A DNA stretch of 64,000 nucleotides from the NCBI GenBank assembly GCA_012838445.1, contig DUPF01000029.1, positions 1 to 64,000 on the forward strand. Direction: 5' to 3'. Below the pieces are notes generated by a model. That model was given only the letters and a program-made list of their open reading frames with translations, was not told the DNA's origin and did not search any database. The DNA comes from Intrasporangiaceae bacterium (lineage in GTDB: Bacteria; Actinomycetota; Actinomycetes; Actinomycetales; Dermatophilaceae). Positions within the stretch are counted from its first letter, which is position 1. Each line of letters opens with the position of its first letter. Below, in pieces: positions 29,272 to 38,578 of the stretch. The position numbers and the translations under genes are program-made.

Positions 29272-30468
29272 ATGAACAGCATCGCCGCCATGGGATTGGT
29301 CGTCGTGCTCCTCATTTTGCTGGTCGTGATCGGGCTCATCGTCTGGCTGGTGCTCCGCAACCGGGGCGGATCGGACCTGCCCCACGGGTCGGCCACCTAT
29401 GGTCCCGGCACCGACCGACCGGACGCGGTGACCACCCCCGAGACCACGGCCCAGGGCGAGCCCATCGATGCCCCGGACACGCAGATCGGGACCGCGGACC
29501 AGGACGAGGTCGTGGCCGTCGAGGACGATGACGACCACCCGGACGGGACCGCCGTCGACGCACCCGACCCCGACCCGGTCGCCGGCGACGCCGAGGAGAG
29601 CCTGGCCGCGGAGGAGTTCGTCGGTGACGGCCTCAGCGAGCTCGACCCGGGCGCCGAGGGCGAGGCAGTTGACGGCGAGTCGAGTGTCGAGGCGGACCGT
29701 GCCGCTGAGGACGATGTCGTCGAGGACGGCGAGGTGTCCGGATCACCCCCACAGACGCCCACGGAGGCCTTCGGGGCTGCTGTGGCCACGGCCGAGGACG
29801 CCGACCACGCGGCCGCTCAGGACGAGCCCTCCGTGCTCGACGAGACGAACGTCGACTCCACCCCGCTCTTCCGCAGCATGCGCGAGGAGCTCTTCGGCGC
29901 CGACGACACCGCCTACGTAGACACGGACGACGCGGACACGGACGACGCGGACACAGACACCCTTGCCGACTACGGCGAGGAGTGGCAGGACACACCAACC
30001 CAAGAGGTCGTCGACACCGACGCGGTGGGCGTTGGGACGGCCGACTCACCTGCACAGGAGGAAGACCAGATGACTGTTGACCCGACGAACGCACCCTCAC
30101 CCGAGGACGAGGAGATCCGCGCTGCCGATGGTGGCGCCGATGGCGGTGCCGATGGCGGTGCTGACGGTGGCGCCGATGGCGGTGCTGACGGTGGCGCCGA
30201 TGGCGGTGCCGATGGTGGTGCCGGCGGCTACCAGGGTGAGACCATCCGGATCTCGGAGTTGCACGAGGTTGTCGACGGGGGCTTCGGCATCGGCTCAGCC
30301 GCGCCGATCGCCGATGGCGCCCAGCCGCTCGGCCACGCCATCAAGGCCAACCTGGACACCAAGACCTACCAGGACTTCTACAGCCCCTGGTACGACGAGA
30401 CCCAACCGGACGTGTGGTTCCTCGACGCCGGCTTCGCCGAGCGGGCCGGGTTCCGTCGCGCCGAGTAG
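29272..30468 (+). CDS. Membrane-anchored, very acidic repeat protein with C-terminal sunset-domain-like module
   Basis: 398 aa; N-terminal TM; Asp/Glu-rich spacer; (ADGG)8; C-terminus GHAIKANLDTKTYQDFYSPWYDETQPDVWFLDAGFAERAGFRRA. Confidence 0.75.
   Translation: MNSIAAMGLVVVLLILLVVIGLIVWLVLRNRGGSDLPHGSATYGPGTDRPDAVTTPETTAQGEPIDAPDTQIGTADQDEVVAVEDDDDHPDGTAVDAPDPDPVAGDAEESLAAEEFVGDGLSELDPGAEGEAVDGESSVEADRAAEDDVVEDGEVSGSPPQTPTEAFGAAVATAEDADHAAAQDEPSVLDETNVDSTPLFRSMREELFGADDTAYVDTDDADTDDADTDTLADYGEEWQDTPTQEVVDTDAVGVGTADSPAQEEDQMTVDPTNAPSPEDEEIRAADGGADGGADGGADGGADGGADGGADGGADGGAGGYQGETIRISELHEVVDGGFGIGSAAPIADGAQPLGHAIKANLDTKTYQDFYSPWYDETQPDVWFLDAGFAERAGFRRAE
30124..30219 (+). repeat. Eight in-frame 12-bp repeats encoding ADGG
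   Basis: GCCGATGGYGGY-type units in tandem, including a 24-bp higher-order unit repeated. Confidence 0.9.
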
Positions 30469-30499
30469 CCGCGTAGCCGGCCGAGCAGCCGCCTAACCG

Positions 30500-30832
30500 T
30501 CAGAGCGAGACGGTGAGCAGCACGACGCTGTCGCTCAGCACTTCCACGCCGTGGCGGGCCTGCGGGATCGGGACGATGTCGCCGTCGCCGAGCAGCCACT
30601 CCGCGCCGCCTTCATCGGCGACGTAGAGCCGCACCCGGCCGGTGACGCACTGCAGCGTCGCCGCCGGTGGCGCCTCGTGCTCGGCGAGCCCGTGCCCGGC
30701 GGTCAACCCCATGAGGACGGCACGCTGCTTGTCCCCGTGGACCAGGGAGACGCTCGCCCGCCCGGAGGACTCCAGCCGGGCCTGGGCGAGCAGCGCCTGC
30801 CCCTCGGCGTCGAGGTTGTGGATGTCTGCCAT
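30500..30832 (-). CDS. Cupin-like protein
   Basis: 110 aa; HEAPPAATLQCVTGRVRLYVADEG...LLGDGDIVPIPQARHGVEVLSDSVVLLTVSL. Confidence 0.7.
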   Translation of the reverse strand: MADIHNLDAEGQALLAQARLESSGRASVSLVHGDKQRAVLMGLTAGHGLAEHEAPPAATLQCVTGRVRLYVADEGGAEWLLGDGDIVPIPQARHGVEVLSDSVVLLTVSL

Positions 30833-30841
30833 GATCGGCCC

Positions 30842-31120
30842 CTAGTTCTCGGACGGCTCGGACTCTGCGGGCAGCGTATCGAGGATTCGGTCCAGGAGGT
30901 CGGTGCGAAGGCCGGCCCCGCTGTCACCGGCGGCACCGAGGGCGAGTCCGAGGATGAACGTGCTCACCGGGGCCATCGGTCGCTCGAACCGGTGGGCCAC
31001 CTCCTTGCTCAGGTGGTGCAGGTCGACGATGTCGACCGCAGCCGGGTCGACGTCGACCGCGGCGGATGCGCGCTCGATCCAGTCGATCCAGCGCTGCTTC
31101 GGGTAGTGCAGGTCGGTCAC
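30842..31120 (-). CDS. DUF6457-like small protein, coupled to mobA
   Basis: In-frame GTG (VTDLHYPKQRWIDWIERAS), RPMAPVSTFILGLALGAAG; overlaps the end of the mobA-like ORF by 4 nt. Confidence 0.7.
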   Translation of the reverse strand: MTDLHYPKQRWIDWIERASAAVDVDPAAVDIVDLHHLSKEVAHRFERPMAPVSTFILGLALGAAGDSGAGLRTDLLDRILDTLPAESEPSEN

Positions 31121-31701
31121 GATTCTCCTTCGGCATAGGCGGCGCGGGCCGCCTCGATCTCCTCCCAGGTGTCGCAGTCGCTGATCGCGGCCGCGTCCCC
31201 GGAGATGGTGGACAGGGTCAATGGTGCAACGAGCCGCTTGAGCGGCAGGTCGGTGGTCTCCTGGTCGGCGATGACCCGGCGCAGCGGCTCGCTCCGATAC
31301 AGGGCGAGCATCCACTGCGGGTGCCCGTCGGCGTCGTGGAAGCACACCCCGTCACTCACGGTGTCCGCGGCGGCAGCGTCGAGGAGCGGGGGCACCGCCG
31401 CGTCGGCCCCGGGCAGGTCCCCGGCGAGGACGAGGATCCACGGCACCTGCCTGGTGAGGACAGCCACCCCGGCAGCCACGGCTGCGGCCGGGCCGCTGCG
31501 CGGTGGGTCCTCGACGATCTGCCGCACCCCCGGCGGGACGGGCACATCCCCGACGACGACGATCTCCTCGGCCCCGTCGGCGGCGGCGAGCGCCGCCTGC
31601 AGCATCGACCGCCCCCCGACCTCGATGAGGGGTTTGGCGACGCCGCCGACCCGTGATCCGCGCCCACCGGCGAGGATCACTGCGGAGTATGCGACACGCA
31701 C
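31117..31701 (-). CDS. mobA: MobA-like NTP transferase (molybdenum cofactor guanylyltransferase)
   Basis: 194 aa; SAVILAGGRGSRVGGVAKPLIEVGGRSML, ILVLAGDLPGAD; next to narGHJI. Confidence 0.85.
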   Translation of the reverse strand: MRVAYSAVILAGGRGSRVGGVAKPLIEVGGRSMLQAALAAADGAEEIVVVGDVPVPPGVRQIVEDPPRSGPAAAVAAGVAVLTRQVPWILVLAGDLPGADAAVPPLLDAAAADTVSDGVCFHDADGHPQWMLALYRSEPLRRVIADQETTDLPLKRLVAPLTLSTISGDAAAISDCDTWEEIEAARAAYAEGES

Positions 31702-31711
31702 CGCAGGCGGG

Positions 31712-32467
31712 CTACTTGCGGGTCAGTTCGGGCCGGTCCCAACCCCGTTCCGGGGCGCGGGTGCCGACACCGGCGCCCGGTCGGGCATCGCGGGAGCGGT
31801 AGACGACGTAGGGCCGGGTGACGTAGCCGAGCGGGGCCGAGAACACGTGCACGAGCCGGGTGAACGGCCACAGTGCGAAGAGCACGAACGCGGCCAGGGC
31901 GTGCAGCTGGAACCCGATCGGGGCCTGGGCCATGAGCTCCGGCTGCGGCTGCAGCCAGAAGATGCTGCGGAACCACACCGAGACACCCTCGCGGTAGTCG
32001 TAGTGGCCGCCGCCGCTGCCGACCGCGATGGCACCCGACGTCACGAGCGTGTTGAAGCAGCCGAGGAGGATGACGACTGCGAGCACCGCATACATCACCT
32101 TGTCCATCGGGGTCGTCGCCGAGAACACCGGCCCGGTGACGCGCCGCCGGTAGATGAGGATGACCATCCCGGTCAGCGCGAGGAAGCCGGCGATCATGCC
32201 GCCCACGACGGCGATCATGTGGTAGATGTCCTGCGGGATGAACCCGGTCCACGACTTGGGGATGACCAGGCCGAGGAAGTGCCCGAGGACGACCCAGAGC
32301 ATCCCGAAGTGGAACATCGGCGAGCCCCAGCGCAGCAGCCGGTCCTCGTAGAGCTGACTGGAGCGGGTCGTCCAGCCGAACTTGTCGTAGCGGTAGCGCC
32401 AGAAGTGCCCGACGACGAAGATCGCGAGGCAGACGTACGGGACGATCACCCACAGCAAGGTGGTCAT
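31712..32467 (-). CDS. narI: Respiratory nitrate reductase gamma subunit
   Basis: 251 aa; WVIVPYVCLAIFVVGHFWRYRYDKFGWTTRSSQLYEDRLLRWGSPMFHFG. Confidence 0.95.
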   Translation of the reverse strand: MTTLLWVIVPYVCLAIFVVGHFWRYRYDKFGWTTRSSQLYEDRLLRWGSPMFHFGMLWVVLGHFLGLVIPKSWTGFIPQDIYHMIAVVGGMIAGFLALTGMVILIYRRRVTGPVFSATTPMDKVMYAVLAVVILLGCFNTLVTSGAIAVGSGGGHYDYREGVSVWFRSIFWLQPQPELMAQAPIGFQLHALAAFVLFALWPFTRLVHVFSAPLGYVTRPYVVYRSRDARPGAGVGTRAPERGWDRPELTRK

Positions 32468-33189
32468 CGGGGTCCTCCTACCGGGATGACGGAGCCGAGG
32501 AACTCGCTGGTGTCCAACGGTTCCGGGCGTGGATTGAGTCGGGGGTCGATGGCATAGGGGGCGGTGTCGAGGCCGACCTCCTCCGAGGGCGGGCCGTCGG
32601 CGATGAGTTTGGCCAGCGCGACCTGGTCGTCACCGTCCAGGGTCGGCAGCGTCGAGCGCAGCGCCTCGACGACCGGCAGCCAGGGGGAGTCCCGGTCGGT
32701 CAGGGCGAGGCGGAGCAGTTCGATCCCGACCCGGTGCCGGTTGAGCAGCGACCAGGCGACCTCGCTATTGTGCGAGGCGCCGAACTCGAGCAGCACGCAC
32801 AGGTGGTCCGGCAGCTCGTGGTCGATGTCGAGTTCGACCCCGCAGTTGCGGAACGCCTGCCGGAACTCCACGAGCGCCACTCCGCGGCGGCGGGTGTCGC
32901 CGTGGGTGAAGTAGGTCAGGTGCAGGGAGCACTTGCGGGTCACGTCGAAGGTGTCGACATAGTCCGCCTGCAACTCACCGAGGGGAGTGGTCTGCACTGT
33001 GGTGAGGTATGCGGTGAGCAGGTCCCGTTGTGGCGTCGGCAGCGTCGCGGCCACCGACTCGAACAACGGGAGCCGTTCGAGCAGCTGCGCATCGGGGTAG
33101 TCGAGCAGGAGTGAGACGAGCTGCCAGGTGTCGGCCAGGGCCCGCTCGTCGAGCGCCGGGCGGTTCCTGCGGTGCCGGAACCACTTCAT
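32464..33189 (-). CDS. narJ: Nitrate reductase molybdenum cofactor assembly chaperone
   Basis: 241 aa; SLLLDYPDAQLLERLPLF, YVDTFDVTRKCSLHLTYFTHGDTRRRGVALVEF. Confidence 0.95.
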   Translation of the reverse strand: MKWFRHRRNRPALDERALADTWQLVSLLLDYPDAQLLERLPLFESVAATLPTPQRDLLTAYLTTVQTTPLGELQADYVDTFDVTRKCSLHLTYFTHGDTRRRGVALVEFRQAFRNCGVELDIDHELPDHLCVLLEFGASHNSEVAWSLLNRHRVGIELLRLALTDRDSPWLPVVEALRSTLPTLDGDDQVALAKLIADGPPSEEVGLDTAPYAIDPRLNPRPEPLDTSEFLGSVIPVGGPR

Positions 33190-34874
33190 CGCTCGTCCTG
33201 GGTGTCGGCGCCCTGCTGGGCGTGCTCCCGCTCCGGGAAGAGCCCCTCGGGCATCCCGATCCCGTCCCAGTTGAGCAGGTTGACCCGGCCCTGTTTGGAG
33301 CCGCCGCCGATGAGCTCGTTGTGGGAGCTGTCCGCGGTCTGCCGCGCCTGGAGCATCTGGAAGTTCTCCACCGCGACCGGCACCGGCCGACCGGCACCTT
33401 CGCCGAGGGCCATCTCCGGCTGCCCGCCGCCGTACTCGCTGACCGGACAGTCGGTCGCGAGTTCCTCGAGGGCGTGCGCCTGCTCGGCGTGCGCGGTGGG
33501 GATGACGTAGCGCTCGTCGTACTTGGCGATGGCGAGCAGACGGAACATCTCGTACATGTCCTCGCCGCTCATCCCGACCGCCTCGGGGATCTCGTCGCGG
33601 GGGTCGCGGCCGAGGTTGATGTCGCGCATGTAGGACCGCATCGCCGCCAGCTTCTTCAGCACGGCGTTGACCGGCTCGACATCACCGGCGGTGAACAGGT
33701 TGGCGAGGTACTCGACCGGGATCCGCAGGGTATCGATCGCGGCGAACAGGTTGTCCTTGTCCTCGGCGTCGTAGCCGGTGTCCTTGATGACGTCGACGAC
33801 CGGTGAGAGCGGCGGGATGTACCAGACCATCGGCATGGTGCGGTACTCCGGGTGCAGCGGCAGGGCCACCTCGTAATCCTGGATGAGCCGGCGCACCGGG
33901 GACCGCTTCGCGGCCTCGATCCAGTCGCTGGGGATGCCGGCCTGTTCGGCCGCCCGGGCGATCTGCGGGTCGTTGGGGTCGAGGAAGAGCGACTTCTGCG
34001 CCTCGTAGAGGTCGTGGTCGTTCTCGACCGACGCCGCCTCGAGGACACGGTCGGCGTCGTAGAGGACGAGCCCGATGTAGCGCAACCGCCCGACACAGGT
34101 CTCCGAGCACACCGTCGGGATGCCGACCTCGATACGGGGGTAGCAGAAGGTGCACTTCTCGGCCTTGCCGGTCTTGTGGTTGAAGTAGACCTTCTTGTAC
34201 GGGCAGCCGGTCACACACATCCGCCAGCCGCGGCACTTGTCCTGGTCGACCAGGACGATGCCGTCCTCACTGCGCTTGTAGATCGCACCGCTCGGGCACG
34301 ACGCGGCACAACTGGGGTTGAGGCAGTGTTCGCAGATCCGCGGCAGGTAGAACATGAAGGTCTGCTCGAACTCGAACTTCACCTTGTCCTCGATGCCCTT
34401 GAGCATCGGGTCCTTGACGGCATGCTCGAGGCTGCCGCCGAGGTCGTCGTCCCAGTTCGCCGACCACGAGACGTTCATCGGCTTGCCGGAGATGAGCGAG
34501 TAGGGCCGGGCGACCGGGAAGTTCTTCTGCAGCGGACTGTTGAGCAGCGTCTCGTAGTCGTAGGTCCACGGCTCGTAGTAGTCCTGGATCGACGGCATCT
34601 TCGGGTTTGAGAAGATCGTCAGCAGTTTGCGGAGCCGACCACCGGCCCGCAGGTTGAGCCGACCGTTCTTCAGCACCCAGCCGCCGAGCCACTCCTCCTG
34701 GTCCTCGTACCCGCGCGGGTAGCCGAGCCCGGGACGGGTCTCGACGTTGTTGAACCAGACGTACTCGGTGCCGGCCCGGTTGGTCCAGGCCTGCTTGCAC
34801 GTGACCGAGCAGGTGTGGCACCCGATGCACTTGTCGAGGTTCATCACCATCGCCATCTGGGCCATGATCTTCAT
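33186..34874 (-). CDS. narH: Respiratory nitrate reductase beta subunit
   Basis: Start at MKIMAQMAMVMNLDKCIGCHTCSVTCKQAWTNR (34874); multiple ferredoxin Cys motifs; start overlaps the narG stop (TGATGA). Confidence 0.97.
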   Translation of the reverse strand: MKIMAQMAMVMNLDKCIGCHTCSVTCKQAWTNRAGTEYVWFNNVETRPGLGYPRGYEDQEEWLGGWVLKNGRLNLRAGGRLRKLLTIFSNPKMPSIQDYYEPWTYDYETLLNSPLQKNFPVARPYSLISGKPMNVSWSANWDDDLGGSLEHAVKDPMLKGIEDKVKFEFEQTFMFYLPRICEHCLNPSCAASCPSGAIYKRSEDGIVLVDQDKCRGWRMCVTGCPYKKVYFNHKTGKAEKCTFCYPRIEVGIPTVCSETCVGRLRYIGLVLYDADRVLEAASVENDHDLYEAQKSLFLDPNDPQIARAAEQAGIPSDWIEAAKRSPVRRLIQDYEVALPLHPEYRTMPMVWYIPPLSPVVDVIKDTGYDAEDKDNLFAAIDTLRIPVEYLANLFTAGDVEPVNAVLKKLAAMRSYMRDINLGRDPRDEIPEAVGMSGEDMYEMFRLLAIAKYDERYVIPTAHAEQAHALEELATDCPVSEYGGGQPEMALGEGAGRPVPVAVENFQMLQARQTADSSHNELIGGGSKQGRVNLLNWDGIGMPEGLFPEREHAQQGADTQDER

Positions 34875-37800
34875 CAGTAGACCACCTTCTGGTTCGTGCG
34901 GCGGCGGATCATCGTCACTTCGTCCCGGTTGTTGCCCGTCGGGCCGATGTAGTTGAAGAAGTAGGCGAGCTGCGCATACCCACCGATGATGTGGCTCGGC
35001 TTGATCAGGATGCGGGTCAGCGAGTTGTGGATCCCGCCGCGACGCTCGTTGGTCTCGGTGAGCGGCACATCGATGAGCCGGTCCTGGGCGTGGTGCATGT
35101 AGACGGTGCCCTCCGGCATCCGGTGACTGACGATCGCCCGGGCAGCGACGACACCGTTGCGGTTGACCGCCTCGACCCAGTCGTTGTCCTTGATCCCGAC
35201 CTTGGCCGCGTCGATGTCGGACATCCAGATCGTCTGTCCGCCGCGGGAGAGGCTGAGCATGAACAGGTTGTCCTGGTACTCGCTGTGGATCGACCACTTG
35301 TTGTGCGGGGTCAGATACCGCACCGAGACACCGCGCTCGTTCTGGTCGCCGATCGGTGACTCCCCGAACAGGGTCGTCATGTTCAGCGGTGGCCGGTAGA
35401 CCGGCATCGCCTCACCCATCCCGAGCATCCAGTCGTGATCCAGGTAGAACTGCTGGCGCCCGGTCAGGGTGTGGAACGGCTTGAGCCGCTCGATGTTGAT
35501 CGTGAACGGGCTGTAGCGTCGCCCGCCGGACTCCGAGCCGGACCACTCCGGACTGGTGATGACCGGCACCGGCTGGACCTGGGTGTCGGCGAAGGTGATC
35601 TGCTTGCCCTCGTGCTCGGCGGACAGGTCGTGCAGCTTCGTGCCGGTGCGCTTCTCGACGTTCTTGAACCCGAGCGTGGCCAGGTGGCCGTTGCCGACCC
35701 CGGACAGGTGGAGCATGGCATCGGCGACGTGGATGTCGGTCTCCATCCGCGGCTGACCGTCCCCGGCGCCGCCGCGACGGACCCCGTTGCGGCCGCGCAG
35801 GATGTCCATCTCGCGCTTGACGTCGTAGGGCACCCCTTTGGTGAGCATGCCGACCTTCTCCATGAGCGGACCGATCGAGGTCATCTTGTCGTAGACGGCC
35901 GTGTAGTCACGCTCGGCGACCGCGAGCACCGGCAGCGTCTTGCCGGGGATCGGCTCGACCTCACCGGTGCGCCAGTCCTTGACCGCACCGTGCGGGGTGG
36001 CCATCGCCTCGGGGGTGTCGTGCCAGAGCGGTTTGGCGACGACGTCCTTGCGGGTGCCGAGGTGGTGCTCGGCGAGCTCGGAGAACTTCTTGGCCACCTC
36101 CTTCCACGTGTCCCAGTCCGTCTTCGACTGCCACGGGGGCGCGATCGCCGGGTTGAACGAGTGGACGAACGGGTGCATGTCCGTCGTCGACAGGTCGTGC
36201 TTCTCGTACCACGTCGCCGCCGGGAGGACGACGTCGGAGAACAACGTCGAACTCGTCATCCGGAAGTCCAGCGTCATGAGCAGATCGAGTTTGCCCTCCG
36301 GCACCTCATCGGGCCATTCGATCCCGGTGGGCCGCTTCTCCGGCGGGGCCTGCGCGGCGCTGACGGCGTTGTCGGTGCCGAGGAGGTGCTTGAGGAAGTA
36401 CTCGTTGCCCTTGGCCGAGGAGCCGAACAGGTTGGCCCGCCACAGGCTGAGGATGCGCGGGTGGTTCTCCTCCGCCTCGGGGTCCTCGACCGCGAACTTC
36501 AGCGCACCGGACTTCAACTGGCTCACGACGTAGTCGGCCGGCTCCATCCCGGCCGCGGCAGCCTCGTCGGCCAATGCCAGGCTGCTGCGGGTGAACGTCG
36601 GATAGCTCGGCGTCCACCCGAGCCGGACCGATTGGGCGAGCAGGTCCATGACACCCTTGCCGGCGAAGACCCCGGTGCCGGCGTCCAGATCGTCGGCGGT
36701 GAAGGTGTCGTAGCGGTACTGACTCGTGTTGACGTACCAGTACGCGGTCTGGTTCATGTGCCGTGGTGGGCGGTGCCAGTCCAGGGCGAAGGCCATGTGC
36801 TGGAAGCCCATGATCGGGCGGATCTTCTCCTGCCCGACGTAGTGCGCCCACCCGCCACCGTTGCGGCCCTGGGTGCCGGTGATCGTCGTGAGCACGAGGA
36901 TCGCCCGGTAGAGCTGGTCGGAGTGGAACCAGTGGTTGGTCCCGGCGCCGAGGAGGATCATCCCCCGACCCGTGGTGTCGATCGCGTTCTGCGCCCACTC
37001 CCGGGCCAGCCGGGTGACCTGCTGGGCCGGGACACCGGTGATCGGCTCCTGCCAGCCCGGGGTCGCCGGGGTGCTCGCGTCGTCGTAGTCGGCCGGCCAC
37101 TGCCCGGGCAGGCCCTCGCGGGCGACGCCGTACTGGGCGAGCATGAGGTCGAGCACCGTCGTCACGAGGCGACCGCCGATCCGGCGGGCCGGGACACCGC
37201 GTCGGGTGTAGGCGACCTGCCCGTCCGCGGTGTCGAAGCGGGGGAGGGCGACCTCGACCGCCTCGGTGCGCGCGGCATACATCGACAGGGCCGGCTCGAT
37301 GTCCCCGAGGTCGAGGTTCCACTTGCCCCAGCCCTCGTCGCCGTAGCGGAAGCCGAGGGAGCCGTTCGGGACGGCGACCTCGCCGGTGCGCTCGTCGAGG
37401 ACGACCGGCTTGAAGACCGCGTTCTCCGAACTGGCTTCCGGGATGTCGAGATCGGCTGCGACGACGTTCTTGCCCGGCCGGTAGACCGGCGCGGCGTCCG
37501 TGCCGTCGTCGGTCGGCTCGAGAGCGATGAGGAAGGGCAGGTCGGTGTAGGTGCGGTTGTAGTCGACGAAGAACGGCACCTGCTGGTCGACGAAGTACTC
37601 CTTGAGGATGACGTGACCCATCGCCATCGCCAGGGCACCGTCCTGGCCGGGGTTGCAGGTCACCCACTCGTCGGCGAACTTGACGTTCTCGGCGTAGTCG
37701 GGGGCGACCGCGAGGACCTTCTGGCCGCGGTAGCGGGCCTCGGTCATCCAGTGCGCGTCCGGGGTCCGCGTCAGCGGAACGTTGGAACCCCACATGATGA

Positions 37801-38578
37801 GGTACCCGGCGTCCCACCAGTCCCCGGACTCCGGGACGTCGGTCTGGTCACCGAACACCTGCGGCGAGGCGTTCGGCAGATCGGCGTACCAGTCGTAGAA
37901 CGAGAGCATCGGGGCGCCGATGAGTTCGAGGAAGCGGGCGCCCGACGCATACGAGACCGGGGACATCGCCGGGATGGGGGAGAAGCCGGCGATCCGGTCC
38001 GGTCCCCACCGCTTGACCGTGTAGACGTGCGCCGCCGCGACGAGTTCGACGACCTCCTCCCACGTCGAGCGGACCAGGCCACCCTTGCCGCGGACGCTCT
38101 TGTAGCGCTTCGTCTTCTCCGGGTCCTGCACGATCGAGGCCCACGCCACGACCGGGTCGCCTCCGACCGCGGCCTTGGCCTCCCGGAACATCTCGAGCAG
38201 CACGCCGCGCACGTACGGGTAGCGGACCCGGGTGGGGGAGTAGGTGTACCAGGAGAACGCGGCCCCGCGCGGACAACCGCGCGGTTCGTACTCGGGGCGG
38301 TCCGCACCCGCCGACGGGTAGTCGGTCTGCTGGGCCTCCCAGGTGATGATCCCGTCCTTGACGTAGACCTTCCACGAGCACGAGCCGGTGCAGTTCACCC
38401 CGTGGGTGGAGCGGACCACCTTGTCGTGGCTCCACCGGTCGCGGTAGAAGCTGTCCCCGCGTCGACCACCCTTCAGCTCGAGCGTGCGCCGGTCGTCGGA
38501 GACCTCCCCCCGGGTGAAGAAGCGTCGGGTGCCGACGAGGGCGTCCGACATCGGTCCGTCGAGGCGGGGGGAGTTCAT
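34874..38578 (-). CDS. narG: Respiratory nitrate reductase alpha subunit
   Basis: Start at MNSPRLDGPMSDALVGTRRFF (38578); VRSTHGVNCTGSCSWKVYVKDGIITWEAQQTDYP, EPRGCPRGAAFSWY. Confidence 0.97.
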   Translation of the reverse strand: MNSPRLDGPMSDALVGTRRFFTRGEVSDDRRTLELKGGRRGDSFYRDRWSHDKVVRSTHGVNCTGSCSWKVYVKDGIITWEAQQTDYPSAGADRPEYEPRGCPRGAAFSWYTYSPTRVRYPYVRGVLLEMFREAKAAVGGDPVVAWASIVQDPEKTKRYKSVRGKGGLVRSTWEEVVELVAAAHVYTVKRWGPDRIAGFSPIPAMSPVSYASGARFLELIGAPMLSFYDWYADLPNASPQVFGDQTDVPESGDWWDAGYLIMWGSNVPLTRTPDAHWMTEARYRGQKVLAVAPDYAENVKFADEWVTCNPGQDGALAMAMGHVILKEYFVDQQVPFFVDYNRTYTDLPFLIALEPTDDGTDAAPVYRPGKNVVAADLDIPEASSENAVFKPVVLDERTGEVAVPNGSLGFRYGDEGWGKWNLDLGDIEPALSMYAARTEAVEVALPRFDTADGQVAYTRRGVPARRIGGRLVTTVLDLMLAQYGVAREGLPGQWPADYDDASTPATPGWQEPITGVPAQQVTRLAREWAQNAIDTTGRGMILLGAGTNHWFHSDQLYRAILVLTTITGTQGRNGGGWAHYVGQEKIRPIMGFQHMAFALDWHRPPRHMNQTAYWYVNTSQYRYDTFTADDLDAGTGVFAGKGVMDLLAQSVRLGWTPSYPTFTRSSLALADEAAAAGMEPADYVVSQLKSGALKFAVEDPEAEENHPRILSLWRANLFGSSAKGNEYFLKHLLGTDNAVSAAQAPPEKRPTGIEWPDEVPEGKLDLLMTLDFRMTSSTLFSDVVLPAATWYEKHDLSTTDMHPFVHSFNPAIAPPWQSKTDWDTWKEVAKKFSELAEHHLGTRKDVVAKPLWHDTPEAMATPHGAVKDWRTGEVEPIPGKTLPVLAVAERDYTAVYDKMTSIGPLMEKVGMLTKGVPYDVKREMDILRGRNGVRRGGAGDGQPRMETDIHVADAMLHLSGVGNGHLATLGFKNVEKRTGTKLHDLSAEHEGKQITFADTQVQPVPVITSPEWSGSESGGRRYSPFTINIERLKPFHTLTGRQQFYLDHDWMLGMGEAMPVYRPPLNMTTLFGESPIGDQNERGVSVRYLTPHNKWSIHSEYQDNLFMLSLSRGGQTIWMSDIDAAKVGIKDNDWVEAVNRNGVVAARAIVSHRMPEGTVYMHHAQDRLIDVPLTETNERRGGIHNSLTRILIKPSHIIGGYAQLAYFFNYIGPTGNNRDEVTMIRRRTNQKVVY

